Assembly (NCBI GenBank): GCA_000517005.1
Contig: KI912020.1
Location: 16,426-52,854 of the forward strand
Reading direction: 5' to 3'
DNA: 36,429 nucleotides
Source of the DNA: Microvirga lupini
GTDB lineage: Bacteria > Pseudomonadota > Alphaproteobacteria > Rhizobiales > Beijerinckiaceae
Shown: positions 25,795 through 33,261 of the stretch, one piece after another
How positions within the stretch are numbered: the stretch's first letter is position 1
Layout: every line of letters starts with the position of its first letter
Notes under the pieces: model-generated
The model's database searches: none
Told to the model about the DNA's origin: nothing
What the model saw: only the letters and a program-made list of their open reading frames with translations
Translations under genes and position numbers: made by a program

Positions 25795-27381
25795 TCAGGA
25801 TTCGGGAGGGGTTTCATCCACATACGGGATGAGCCTCGGCAGATAGTTTTCATACCAGACCTTGAGTTTCCCCAGGGCCGGATGGGCGAGGTTGCGGATG
25901 AGATAGGCTTCGATCCGCGGCAGGTGCTTGAGGTAATGCGGCTTGCCGTCCCGCCGGTCGAGGCGGGCAAAGATGCCGAGGATCTTGGTGGCGCGCTGGC
26001 CCGCCATGATGGCGTAGGCGCGGGCGAAGGCCGATACGTCGAAGGAAGAATTGGCAGCCTTCCGGTCGCGGGCATAGAGGCCGATGAGCTTCAGTTCGAG
26101 CTCCGGCGGCACGGTCACGCGGGCATCCTGCAGGAGCGACGCGACGTCGTAGGCCGGCGAGCCCAGCACCGCATCCTGGAAATCGATCATCCCGACGCGC
26201 TGAAGGCCTTCGCGTCCTGGAAGCCAGATCAGGTTGGGCGAGTGGTAGTCGCGCAGGGTCCAGGTGACCGGGGCGGAGAGGACCTCGCCCAGGGTCTCGG
26301 TCCACAGATTGACGAACTCGGCTCGTGCTGAGCCCGAGAGCTGCGTGCCGATGATGTGCGGCACGTACCAGTCGAGCAGCAGCTCCACCTCGATCAGGAG
26401 CGCCTCGAGATCGTAGGGCGGGATCGGATGGTCGATGCCTTCCGTCACCGGCAGCACCTGCGGCAGGGTCTGACCATGGAGCTGCGCCAGAAGCCGCGTC
26501 GCCTCCGCGTAGCGCTCCGGGATCGGCCCGTTCTTGTCGGTGAAGGGCTCGGCGCCGAGATCCTCGATGAGGAGGAGGCCCGCCTCCAGGTCCTCGCCGT
26601 AGATGTAGGGTGCGCTGAATCCCAGCGCCCTCAAGCCCTTGTCCATGGCCACGAAGGCATTCACCGTCTCGGCGAGCTTCGCGATGGTCGTATAGGGCTT
26701 GCCACGCCGCACGGCGGGCCCGATCGGGCGCGGGGGCGAGATCATCAGGAGCGCGGTTTCGCCGGAGGGCTTCACGAGGCGCTCGTATGAGCGGATGACC
26801 GAGGCATCGCCCGTCATGGGGTAGCGCGAGGCATCGCCCCAGCCGCAGCGCTCGACCAGGTTGCGGTAGGCCTTCATGCGCTGGAGCCGGGACGCGAAGG
26901 CGCCCGTTCCGGTGAGCATGGCGATGCGGCCGCGGCCCTGGCTGCCGGGGGCGAAATCGAGGCGAATGTCGAGGTGCTCGGGTTTCAGCGCGTCCTCGGC
27001 GCGCTCGGGCCATTCCACGAGCGCGATGGCATTCTCCGTCATCTCGTCCCAGCCCAGCTCCACCAGCTCGTAGCCGCCGGAGAGGCGGTAGAAATCCGCA
27101 TGGACGATGGGGCAGCGCGGGCCGTCATAGACCTGCATCAGAGTGAAGGTGGGGCTGGGGACCTCGAGCTCCGGATCTCCGGCGAGCGTGCGCACGAGGG
27201 CGCGGGCCAGCGTCGTCTTGCCGGCGCCGAGCCCCCCTGAGAGGGTCACGAGATCGCCGGCTTTCAGCTCTTCGGCCAGGATCCTCGCGAAGCGTTCCGT
27301 CGACTCGTGGTCGGGAAGCGTCACGATCCATGCGGCCTGCAAAACATCCTGCTCGGGCATGAGGGCCAGTCCATTCACCAT
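25795..27381 (-). CDS. tsaE: Fusion of TsaE (t6A-tRNA ATPase) with an AmgK-like sugar kinase
   Basis: A 528-residue two-domain protein. Residues 1-160 form TsaE, the ATPase that drives the TsaBCD complex making threonylcarbamoyl-adenosine in tRNA: Walker A GGLGAGKT at 49-56, SPTFTLMQVY at 76-85, HADFYRL at 94-100 and the VEWPER tail at 122-127. Residues 165-528 are an aminoglycoside-phosphotransferase-fold kinase. The catalytic loop is LRDYHSPN (376-383) and the metal-binding motif IDFQD (399-403), as in AmgK, the anomeric kinase for MurNAc and GlcNAc. The ATG at 27381 has AGGAA seven bases upstream and sits eight bases after the divL stop. Both halves keep their key residues, so both reactions are probably active. 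Confidence 0.9.
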   Translation of the reverse strand: MVNGLALMPEQDVLQAAWIVTLPDHESTERFARILAEELKAGDLVTLSGGLGAGKTTLARALVRTLAGDPELEVPSPTFTLMQVYDGPRCPIVHADFYRLSGGYELVELGWDEMTENAIALVEWPERAEDALKPEHLDIRLDFAPGSQGRGRIAMLTGTGAFASRLQRMKAYRNLVERCGWGDASRYPMTGDASVIRSYERLVKPSGETALLMISPPRPIGPAVRRGKPYTTIAKLAETVNAFVAMDKGLRALGFSAPYIYGEDLEAGLLLIEDLGAEPFTDKNGPIPERYAEATRLLAQLHGQTLPQVLPVTEGIDHPIPPYDLEALLIEVELLLDWYVPHIIGTQLSGSARAEFVNLWTETLGEVLSAPVTWTLRDYHSPNLIWLPGREGLQRVGMIDFQDAVLGSPAYDVASLLQDARVTVPPELELKLIGLYARDRKAANSSFDVSAFARAYAIMAGQRATKILGIFARLDRRDGKPHYLKHLPRIEAYLIRNLAHPALGKLKVWYENYLPRLIPYVDETPPES

Positions 27382-27389
27382 CGCTGTTC

Positions 27390-29978
27390 CTACTCGGCTG
27401 CGATTGGAGTTAGCGCAGATTGCGCGGATCGGCCATCGGACGGCGTCTCGTGCCGGTCATTGGGGAAGATGCACGTGACCGTGGTGCCGACGCCCGGGGC
27501 GGACGAAACCTCGATGCGTCCGCCATGCAGCTCCACGAAGGAGCGCACGATGGACAGGCCCAGACCGACGCCGCGGTGGCGCGTCCCGAGCGTATGGCTC
27601 TCGAACCGCTCGAAGATGCGCGCCTTGATCTCGGGCGGAATGCCGCGGCCCTGGTCCTTCACGTCGAAGATCACCTCGCCGCCGCGCTTGCGCGCCGAGA
27701 CCCGGATCGTCTGGCCGGGCGACGAGAATCCGACCGCGTTGGAGAGCAGGTTGAACAGGATCTGGCGCACGCGCTTGCCGTCGGCGACGAACGTGCCGAT
27801 GTCGTCCGGCGCATCGATGACAACCGTGAGCGAGGATTCGGCCAGCCGATCTTCCAGTCCGCGCATGGCGGCCTCGATAGTGGAGCGGATGTCGACGATC
27901 TCCGGCGTCAGCTCCAGCGAACCGGTGTCGATGGAGGCGAGATCGAGAATGTCGTTGAGGATCGCGAGCAGCGATGCCGAGGAGCGCATGATGTGATCGG
28001 CGTAATCGCGCTGGCGCGGATTGAGCGCACCCACCGTCTCGTCGCCGAGCAGTTGCGTGAAGCCGATGATGTTGGTGAGCGGCGAGCGCAGCTCGTAGGA
28101 CACATGGTGCACGAATTCGTCGCGCAGCCGGGAGGCGCGCTCCAGGGCTTCGTTGCGTTCGGTGAGCGCGCGCTCCACGTTCACGCTCGCAGTGACGTCG
28201 GTGAAGCTCAGAAGCGTCGCGCCATCGGGCAGAGGCTGCGCGGTGCAGTCGAGGGCAGAGCCGTCATGACGCTCGATGCGGCAGGTCAGCCCCATGCGCA
28301 TGTCGGCAAGGCCCGCCACCGCGCCGCGAATGTCGATCCACGGCTCGTCCTGCGAGGCCAGCAGGCGGCAGGCCTTGATGATCGTGTCGATATGCGGGTT
28401 CTCAGCCGTCATCTCGGGCGACAGATTCCACATCTCGGCGAAGGCGCGGTTGTGCAGCTTGAGGCGCCCGTCGGAACCGAACACGGCGACGCCTTCCTTC
28501 AGCGTGTCGAGGGTCTCGCTCTGGACGCGGGTGAGCGAATGGACCTGCGAGGCCAGCTCGAAGCGCTCGCTCACGTCGTCGAAGAGATAAGTCACGCCGC
28601 CCTGCGGATTGGGGTTGATGACCACGCGCAGCGTGCGACGATCGGGCAGGTGCCACCAGGTCTCCTGCTGCTCGACCGAGTGGTAGCCCTGCAGAAAATC
28701 AGCCTTCCACGCGCGGAAATCCGCCTGCTCGGGCAGCTTGCGGCCTGCCCGCAGACGGTCGAGCACCTCGCTGTCCGTGGGGCGCGATGCGAGAAAGGCC
28801 GCATCGAGGCCCCAGAGGCGCTGATAGGCGGCGTTGCTGAAGATGAGGGACTGCGAGCCATCGAAGATGGCGACGGCCGTCGGCAGCTGATCCAGGGTGC
28901 GCACATGGGCGTCCATCTGGCGCTGCAGATCGGTGCGGACCGCTTCGAGTTCCGACACGTCCACTGCGATGCCCGCGCTGCCACCGGCGGTCGGGCGCTC
29001 GATCACGTCGAGAACGGCGCGATGGCCTGCCACCACGGCCGTCACTCTTCCTGAGAAGGTGACGCCGGATTGGCGCTGGCGTCGTGCCTCGTCCCGGGTG
29101 GTCGCGCCGAGGAGTTCCAGGGAGCGGGTGATGGCGTCATCGAGATCCTTGGCCTCGACCGAGCGCAGATAAGCCTGGTTGGCCCAGAGCAGCTTGTCGT
29201 CCTGGTCACGAATCCAGAGCGGATAGGCGACGTCGTCGAGCAGCATCGTCATGGCGCGCAGGTCGCTGCGCGCGGTCGCCAGATGATTCTGGGCCTTCAG
29301 GAGTTCGGCCCGGTCGCCCGTCACGTCCCGCAGGCGCAGGATCGCCCGTCCGCCGATGGTGCGGCCTTCCACGTCCACGAAGCGGCTGCCCGCCGTGCAG
29401 CGGGCCGTCAGGCGAAAGGCCTGGCCGCGAACTTTAAGCTGTTCAAGGGCGCTTTCCACGGCAGCGGCGTCGGCGGGACTGAGCCAGGCACCGAAGGCCA
29501 GAGCGCGCTGGGCCGGCGCATTCTCGCCGACGATGGTGGGATCGCCCTGGAAGCGGGGTTCCCCGTCCCGGCCGTGCCAGCTCACGAGGAGCTGACGCTC
29601 CGAGCCCATGAGAAGGGCTGCGAGATCGTCCGCACCCCGCAGGGCATCGAGCTCATTGCGCAGACGCCGCTCCATCCGGGCGGCGCGCTTCTGCTCGCGC
29701 ATCAGCAGCAGGGCGGTGGTGGTCGAGAAGGCGACGAGGCCCATGAAGAGGCCGAAATAGGCGGCGTTGTGCAGGTCGAAACTGTGCAGGAAACCGAGGA
29801 GATCCGAGGCCCCTTCCGCGATGGGAAGCAACAGGTCGTTGGCGAAGGCCGCCTGAGAGGTGCCGGCCAGGAGCATCAGGGACAGGGGGACGCGGGCGGA
29901 GCCGACGAGGGAAACTTTCCCGTCGCTGCTGCCATCCTGACGCTCCCATTGCCCGGCCATGCCGTGCTGCCCTTCCAT
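27390..29978 (-). CDS. divL: DivL-type non-canonical histidine kinase (Tyr in place of the H-box His)
   Basis: An 862-residue membrane sensor with N-terminal hydrophobic segments (about 28-46 and 72-93) and then about four PAS domains (roughly 125-215, 245-365, 375-490, 500-610; for example PTAVAIFDGSQSLIFSNAAY). The dimerisation helix reads HVSYELRSPL, with Tyr628 where the phospho-accepting His belongs; the codon is TAC at 28097-28095. The ATP domain looks intact: N-box NLLSNA with Asn747, DQGRGI at 775-780 and GVGLGLS at 803-809. This combination defines DivL, which in Caulobacter binds DivK and controls CckA and thereby CtrA. A CtrA box lies upstream. It heads the divL-tsaE-murU-like-addBA array. 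An ordinary PAS kinase is less likely given the Tyr. Confidence 0.85.
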   Translation of the reverse strand: MEGQHGMAGQWERQDGSSDGKVSLVGSARVPLSLMLLAGTSQAAFANDLLLPIAEGASDLLGFLHSFDLHNAAYFGLFMGLVAFSTTTALLLMREQKRAARMERRLRNELDALRGADDLAALLMGSERQLLVSWHGRDGEPRFQGDPTIVGENAPAQRALAFGAWLSPADAAAVESALEQLKVRGQAFRLTARCTAGSRFVDVEGRTIGGRAILRLRDVTGDRAELLKAQNHLATARSDLRAMTMLLDDVAYPLWIRDQDDKLLWANQAYLRSVEAKDLDDAITRSLELLGATTRDEARRQRQSGVTFSGRVTAVVAGHRAVLDVIERPTAGGSAGIAVDVSELEAVRTDLQRQMDAHVRTLDQLPTAVAIFDGSQSLIFSNAAYQRLWGLDAAFLASRPTDSEVLDRLRAGRKLPEQADFRAWKADFLQGYHSVEQQETWWHLPDRRTLRVVINPNPQGGVTYLFDDVSERFELASQVHSLTRVQSETLDTLKEGVAVFGSDGRLKLHNRAFAEMWNLSPEMTAENPHIDTIIKACRLLASQDEPWIDIRGAVAGLADMRMGLTCRIERHDGSALDCTAQPLPDGATLLSFTDVTASVNVERALTERNEALERASRLRDEFVHHVSYELRSPLTNIIGFTQLLGDETVGALNPRQRDYADHIMRSSASLLAILNDILDLASIDTGSLELTPEIVDIRSTIEAAMRGLEDRLAESSLTVVIDAPDDIGTFVADGKRVRQILFNLLSNAVGFSSPGQTIRVSARKRGGEVIFDVKDQGRGIPPEIKARIFERFESHTLGTRHRGVGLGLSIVRSFVELHGGRIEVSSAPGVGTTVTCIFPNDRHETPSDGRSAQSALTPIAAE

Positions 29979-30152
29979 AGTTGGCGGCCCGACGACCAGG
30001 CCAAGTTGGATCGATCCCCGGCCGCGTTTCGATACGCCACAGAGGTCAACCGTCTACGCATGAACGGAACTGCCGGCGCAGGTTCGAAGCCACAGCACAG
30101 CCGGTCGATTCGTGTTCACTCTAGACCACCCCTGACTCCGCCAGGAAGAGGG

Positions 30153-30167
30153 TTAACACTGGCTTAA
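30153..30167. promoter_or_regulatory. CtrA-binding box upstream of divL
   Basis: TTAA-CACTGGC-TTAA matches the full CtrA consensus TTAA, seven bases, TTAA. It lies about 175-190 bases before the divL ATG, in GC-rich DNA where such a match is rare by chance. Confidence 0.7.
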
Positions 30168-30265
30168 ACTTCCTTTGGAGAACCTGTGTGCAATTCGTCG
30201 AACCATATTGCATTTGTGACACACACATGCCGGTGCGACATTCTGTCGATTCGTTTGCCGCCGAA

Positions 30266-30294
30266 CAAAGAAAAAGCCCGGCCGAAGCCGGGCT
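30266..30294 (-). terminator. Intrinsic terminator of ahcY
   Basis: On the minus strand AGCCCGGC, loop TTCG, GCCGGGCT (30294-30275) is followed by TTTTCTTTG. It lies 28 bases after the ahcY stop codon and separates ahcY from divL. Confidence 0.93.
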
Positions 30295-30322
30295 CTCTGG
30301 ATTGGTGTAATCGCAAGGCCGA

Positions 30323-31723
30323 TCAGTAGCGGTAGTGATCCGGCTTGAACGGGCCCTTCTCGGAGACGCCGATATAGGCCGCCTGGTCGGGGCGCAGCTT
30401 GGTGAGCTTCACGCCGATCTTTTCGAGATGCAGCGAGGCGACCTTCTCGTCCAGGTGCTTCGGCAGGGTGTAGACCTTCTTCTCGTACTTGCCGGCGTTG
30501 TTCCAGAGCTCGATCTGGGCGAGCGTCTGGTTGGTGAACGAGGCCGACATCACGAAGGACGGGTGGCCCATGGCGTTGCCGAGGTTCACGAGACGGCCTT
30601 CCGAGAGCAGGATGATGCGGTGTCCGTCGGGGAACGTGATCTCGTCGACCTGCGGCTTGATGTTGGTCCACTTGAGGTTCTTCAGAGCCGCGACCTGGAT
30701 CTCGTTATCGAAGTGGCCGATGTTGCAGACGATCGCCCGGTCCTTCATCGCCCGCATGTGCTCGATCGTGATGACGTCCTTGTTGCCGGTGGCGGTGACG
30801 AAAATGTCGGCGCGGGGAGCCGCATCCTCCATCGTCGTGACCTCATAGCCTTCCATGGCGGCCTGGAGCGCGCAGATCGGATCGACTTCCGACACGAGCA
30901 CGCGGCAGCCGGCCTGGCGGAGCGAGGCGGCGGAGCCCTTGCCCACGTCGCCGAAGCCCGCCACCATGGCGACCTTGCCGGCCATCATCACGTCTGTGCC
31001 GCGGCGGATGCCGTCGACCAGCGACTCGCGGCAGCCATAGAGATTGTCGAACTTCGACTTGGTGACCGAGTCGTTGACGTTGATCGCCGGGAAGAGGAGC
31101 TTACCTTCCTTGGCCATGATGTAGAGGCGGTGCACGCCCGTGGTGGTCTCTTCCGACACGCCCTTGATCGAGGCGGCGATTTCCGCGAACCAGCCCTTCG
31201 GCTTTTCCTTGAGCAGACGCTTGATGAGCGCGAAGAGAACTTCCTCTTCTTCCGCGCCGGGCTTGTCGAGGAAGGCGACGTCGCCCTGCTCGGCGCGCAG
31301 GCCGAGATGGACCAGCATCGTGGCGTCGCCGCCGTCGTCGAGGATCATGTTCGGCACGCCGCCGCCATGCCAGTCGAACAGCTTGGCGGTGTAGTCCCAG
31401 TACTCGGTGAGGGTCTCGCCCTTATAGGCGAAGACCGGAATGCCGGCGGCCGCGATGGCGGCGGCGGCGTGGTCCTGGGTGGAGTAGATGTTGCAGGACA
31501 CCCAGCGGATGTCGGCGCCGAGGGCCTTCAAGGTCTCGATCAGCACCGCGGTCTGGATGGTCATGTGGAGCGAGCCGGCGATGCGGGCGCCCTTCAGGGG
31601 CTGCTTCGGGCCGTATTCCTCCCGGACGGCCATCAGGCCCGGCATTTCGGTCTCGGCGATCGAGATTTCCTTGCGGCCGAAATCGGCAAGGCTGATGTCT
31701 TTGACGATGTAATCCTGCGCCAT
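30323..31723 (-). CDS. ahcY: Adenosylhomocysteinase
   Basis: A 466-residue NAD-dependent enzyme that splits S-adenosylhomocysteine into homocysteine and adenosine, keeping methylation reactions running. It has the substrate segment [30 protein letters not shown], the NAD fold [28 protein letters not shown], and the C-terminal motif ending KPDHYRY that reaches into the partner active site. It is full length and includes the insertion found in many proteobacterial and eukaryotic forms. The ATG at 31723 has GAGAGG six bases upstream. It has its own promoter with an adjoining palindrome and its own terminator, so it is a single-gene unit. Confidence 0.97.
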   Translation of the reverse strand: MAQDYIVKDISLADFGRKEISIAETEMPGLMAVREEYGPKQPLKGARIAGSLHMTIQTAVLIETLKALGADIRWVSCNIYSTQDHAAAAIAAAGIPVFAYKGETLTEYWDYTAKLFDWHGGGVPNMILDDGGDATMLVHLGLRAEQGDVAFLDKPGAEEEEVLFALIKRLLKEKPKGWFAEIAASIKGVSEETTTGVHRLYIMAKEGKLLFPAINVNDSVTKSKFDNLYGCRESLVDGIRRGTDVMMAGKVAMVAGFGDVGKGSAASLRQAGCRVLVSEVDPICALQAAMEGYEVTTMEDAAPRADIFVTATGNKDVITIEHMRAMKDRAIVCNIGHFDNEIQVAALKNLKWTNIKPQVDEITFPDGHRIILLSEGRLVNLGNAMGHPSFVMSASFTNQTLAQIELWNNAGKYEKKVYTLPKHLDEKVASLHLEKIGVKLTKLRPDQAAYIGVSEKGPFKPDHYRY

Positions 31724-31766
31724 GATGGCCTCTCTTTAGCACCTGTTCGGTTGAATTGGCGCTTCT

Positions 31767-31796
31767 CTATCAGAGCTCGCCGGGAGAGGCAATCAA
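31767..31796 (-). promoter_or_regulatory. Candidate ahcY promoter
   Basis: On the minus strand TTGATT (31796-31791) and TGATAG (31772-31767) are 18 bases apart. The start of transcription would be near 31760, leaving a leader of about 37 bases. The operator-like palindrome 31798-31817 sits directly upstream of the -35 hexamer. Confidence 0.45.
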
Positions 31797-31797
31797 G

Positions 31798-31817
31798 ATA
31801 TAAAGATGTCTTTATAT
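31798..31817. promoter_or_regulatory. Perfect palindromic operator upstream of ahcY
   Basis: ATATAAAGATGTCTTTATAT has perfect nine-base arms around TG and is strikingly AT-rich for this genome. It lies about 75-95 bases before the ahcY ATG. Its form and place fit an ArsR-family regulator such as SahR, which senses S-adenosylhomocysteine and controls ahcY in proteobacteria. No regulator gene is in the window. Confidence 0.65.
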
Positions 31818-31930
31818 GTCGTTTGGGAGTGCGGACGCTGATGACGGCCCTCGCATGGAGCTCTGCGACGTCATGGCCAGTCTTGTGCCGACCATCTCGA
31901 TTGGACGAGCGTTGCGCCTGAATGCATCGG

Positions 31931-31953
31931 GATCACCGGCACGAGGCCGGTGA
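31931..31953. repeat. Palindromic repeat between ptsH and ahcY
   Basis: ATCACCGGC (31931-31939) and GCCGGTGAT (31945-31953) flank ACGAG and are followed by GACGGG. It is a variant of the 2252-2274 unit with compensating arm changes, so pairing rather than sequence is kept. Confidence 0.65.
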
Positions 31954-31989
31954 TGACGGGCGGGATTCAGAGAGGGTGCCGAGAAAGGC

Positions 31990-32310
31990 TTACTCGTCCT
32001 CGCCGAATTTGTTGGCGAGGAGGTCGTCGATGGCCTGGAGGCAGAGAGCGGCGTCTTCACCCTTGGCCGCGACGGTGATCGAGGTGCCCTGCGCCGCCGC
32101 CAGGGTCAGAAGGCCCATGATCGAGCGCCCGCCCACGGTCTCGCCGCAGCGGGTCACCGTCACGTCGGAATTGAAGCGCTCGACGGTCTGGACGAACTTG
32201 GCCGAGGCGCGGGCGTGCAGGCCCCGGCGGTTGATAATGGGAAGCTCCCGAACCTCGGCTCCATCGGGCACGACGGCAGGCGGGCAGTCCTGATCGAAGG
32301 GCCGGTCCAT
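31990..32310 (-). CDS. ptsH: Phosphocarrier protein HPr
   Basis: A 106-residue HPr with an N-terminal extension of about 17 residues. The phosphorylated histidine is His32 in RRGLHARASAKFVQ, and the regulatory serine that HprK would modify is Ser63 in GGRSIMGLLTL. Both residues being present matches an HprK-controlled regulatory PTS. The ATG at 32310 follows the EIIA stop by five bases; longer in-frame openings run back over EIIA and are not real. It is the last gene of the chvI-chvG-hprK-EIIA-ptsH array. Enzyme I is not in the window. Confidence 0.95.
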   Translation of the reverse strand: MDRPFDQDCPPAVVPDGAEVRELPIINRRGLHARASAKFVQTVERFNSDVTVTRCGETVGGRSIMGLLTLAAAQGTSITVAAKGEDAALCLQAIDDLLANKFGEDE

Positions 32311-32315
32311 GGTAG

Positions 32316-32717
32316 TTACTTTCCCGAGAGAACGCGCGAGGCGATATTGATGTATTTGCGCCCCGCTTCCTGGGCATGGGAAACGGCGTCGGACAGGGGT
32401 TCCTCGTCCCGGACGGAGGCCAGCTTGATGAGCATGGGCAGGTTGATGCCGGCCACTACCTCGACGGAGCCGCCATTCATGCAGGACAGAGCCAGGTTCG
32501 AGGGCGTGCCGCCGAACATATCCGTCAGGACCACGACCCCCTGGCCCGAATTGACCCGGCACACGGCGGCCATGATGTCCTTGCGCCGTGTCTCCATGTC
32601 GTCGTCAGGGCCGATCGTGATCGTTTCAAGCTGCTCTTGAGGCCCCACGACATGCTCAAGCGCCGCTTTGAATTCCGTCGCGAGCTGCCCGTGGGTGACG
32701 AGCACCATTCCAATCAT
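32316..32717 (-). CDS. PTS EIIA component, mannose type
   Basis: A 133-residue EIIA of the mannose family. The phosphorylated His9 is in MVLVTHGQLATEF, and the fold continues with VVVLTDMFGGTPSNLALS and GINLPMLIKL. No EIIB, EIIC or EIID gene is near, so the protein most likely regulates rather than transports, as in other alphaproteobacteria where EIIA-Man receives phosphate from HPr. The ATG at 32717 lies 88 bases after hprK. It is tightly linked to ptsH. Confidence 0.95.
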   Translation of the reverse strand: MIGMVLVTHGQLATEFKAALEHVVGPQEQLETITIGPDDDMETRRKDIMAAVCRVNSGQGVVVLTDMFGGTPSNLALSCMNGGSVEVVAGINLPMLIKLASVRDEEPLSDAVSHAQEAGRKYINIASRVLSGK

Positions 32718-32805
32718 AATGTTACAAGTCCGAACGCTCCAAGAGCGGAGCCGCTATTTTGTGCACCGCGAAGCCAAGCGCAAGAGCATTGAGAGGAAAA
32801 GTTCA

Positions 32806-33261
32806 TCACAGTGTCACTACCGTGTCGCAAACACCACTCAGGCAGCCCAGGGCGACGTCTGCCGAGATTGCCCCGGCTTGCATCTGGATGCGAGGGACCA
32901 TGACGCCGCAGAGGACGACGTGCCTGTCCTCCTCGTCCGGATAGCGGGCCGGGTCGTCGGAGAGATCGACCACCAGACGGACAACGGCAGCGTTCTCGAA
33001 GGGGCGCCGGATGATGCCGAGACCGAAGACCTCGATACAGCCGCCCAGTGGCTCGACCGGCCGCGCCAGAAGACGGCCATGGTGCGCCTCGAGGCGGGTG
33101 CGATCGTCGCTGACCAGCCGACCGAACCGGCCGGCGCTGAGGGCGAGAGACATCACCTCACGAGCGAGCCTCGACTTGCCCGACCCCGATGCGCCCCGGA
33201 TCAGGAGCCCGGCTTCGCCGACGAGCACGCAGCCGGCATGAATCGTCTCTGCCTCGCTCAC
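32806..33261 (-). CDS. hprK: HPr kinase/phosphorylase, short alphaproteobacterial form
   Basis: A 151-residue protein that keeps only the C-terminal catalytic domain of HprK; the Firmicute enzyme is about 310 residues. Walker A is GASGSGKS at 23-30, followed by VSDDRTRL (with the catalytic acids) and EVFGLGIIRRPF. It phosphorylates HPr on serine in reply to metabolite levels. The start is GTG at 33261, and GTGA overlaps the chvG stop by four bases, so the two are translationally coupled. Without the N-terminal half the hexamer contacts must differ from those in Gram-positives. Confidence 0.93.
   Translation of the reverse strand: MSEAETIHAGCVLVGEAGLLIRGASGSGKSRLAREVMSLALSAGRFGRLVSDDRTRLEAHHGRLLARPVEPLGGCIEVFGLGIIRRPFENAAVVRLVVDLSDDPARYPDEEDRHVVLCGVMVPRIQMQAGAISADVALGCLSGVCDTVVTL

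Larger units (their letters stand above)
29979..30322. other. Gene-free region upstream of divL
   Basis: 344 bases separate the ahcY stop from the divL start on the minus strand. They hold the ahcY terminator (30266-30294), a CtrA box (30153-30167) and three GANTC sites (30108-30112, 30134-30138, 30248-30252) that CcrM could methylate. TGCAAT and ATTGCA (30189-30194, 30207-30212) form a short inverted repeat of unknown meaning. No convincing sigma-70 promoter or reading frame is visible. Confidence 0.6.

Noticed and set aside
30189-30212. TGCAAT/ATTGCA inverted repeat upstream of divL as an operator
   Set aside because: The arms are only six bases and there is no promoter hexamer pair aligned with them, so chance is a fair explanation.
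31724-31766. SAH riboswitch before ahcY
   Set aside because: The leader from the likely start site is only about 37 bases, too short for the known SAH aptamer, and no fitting stems are seen. The palindrome upstream is better explained as a protein site.
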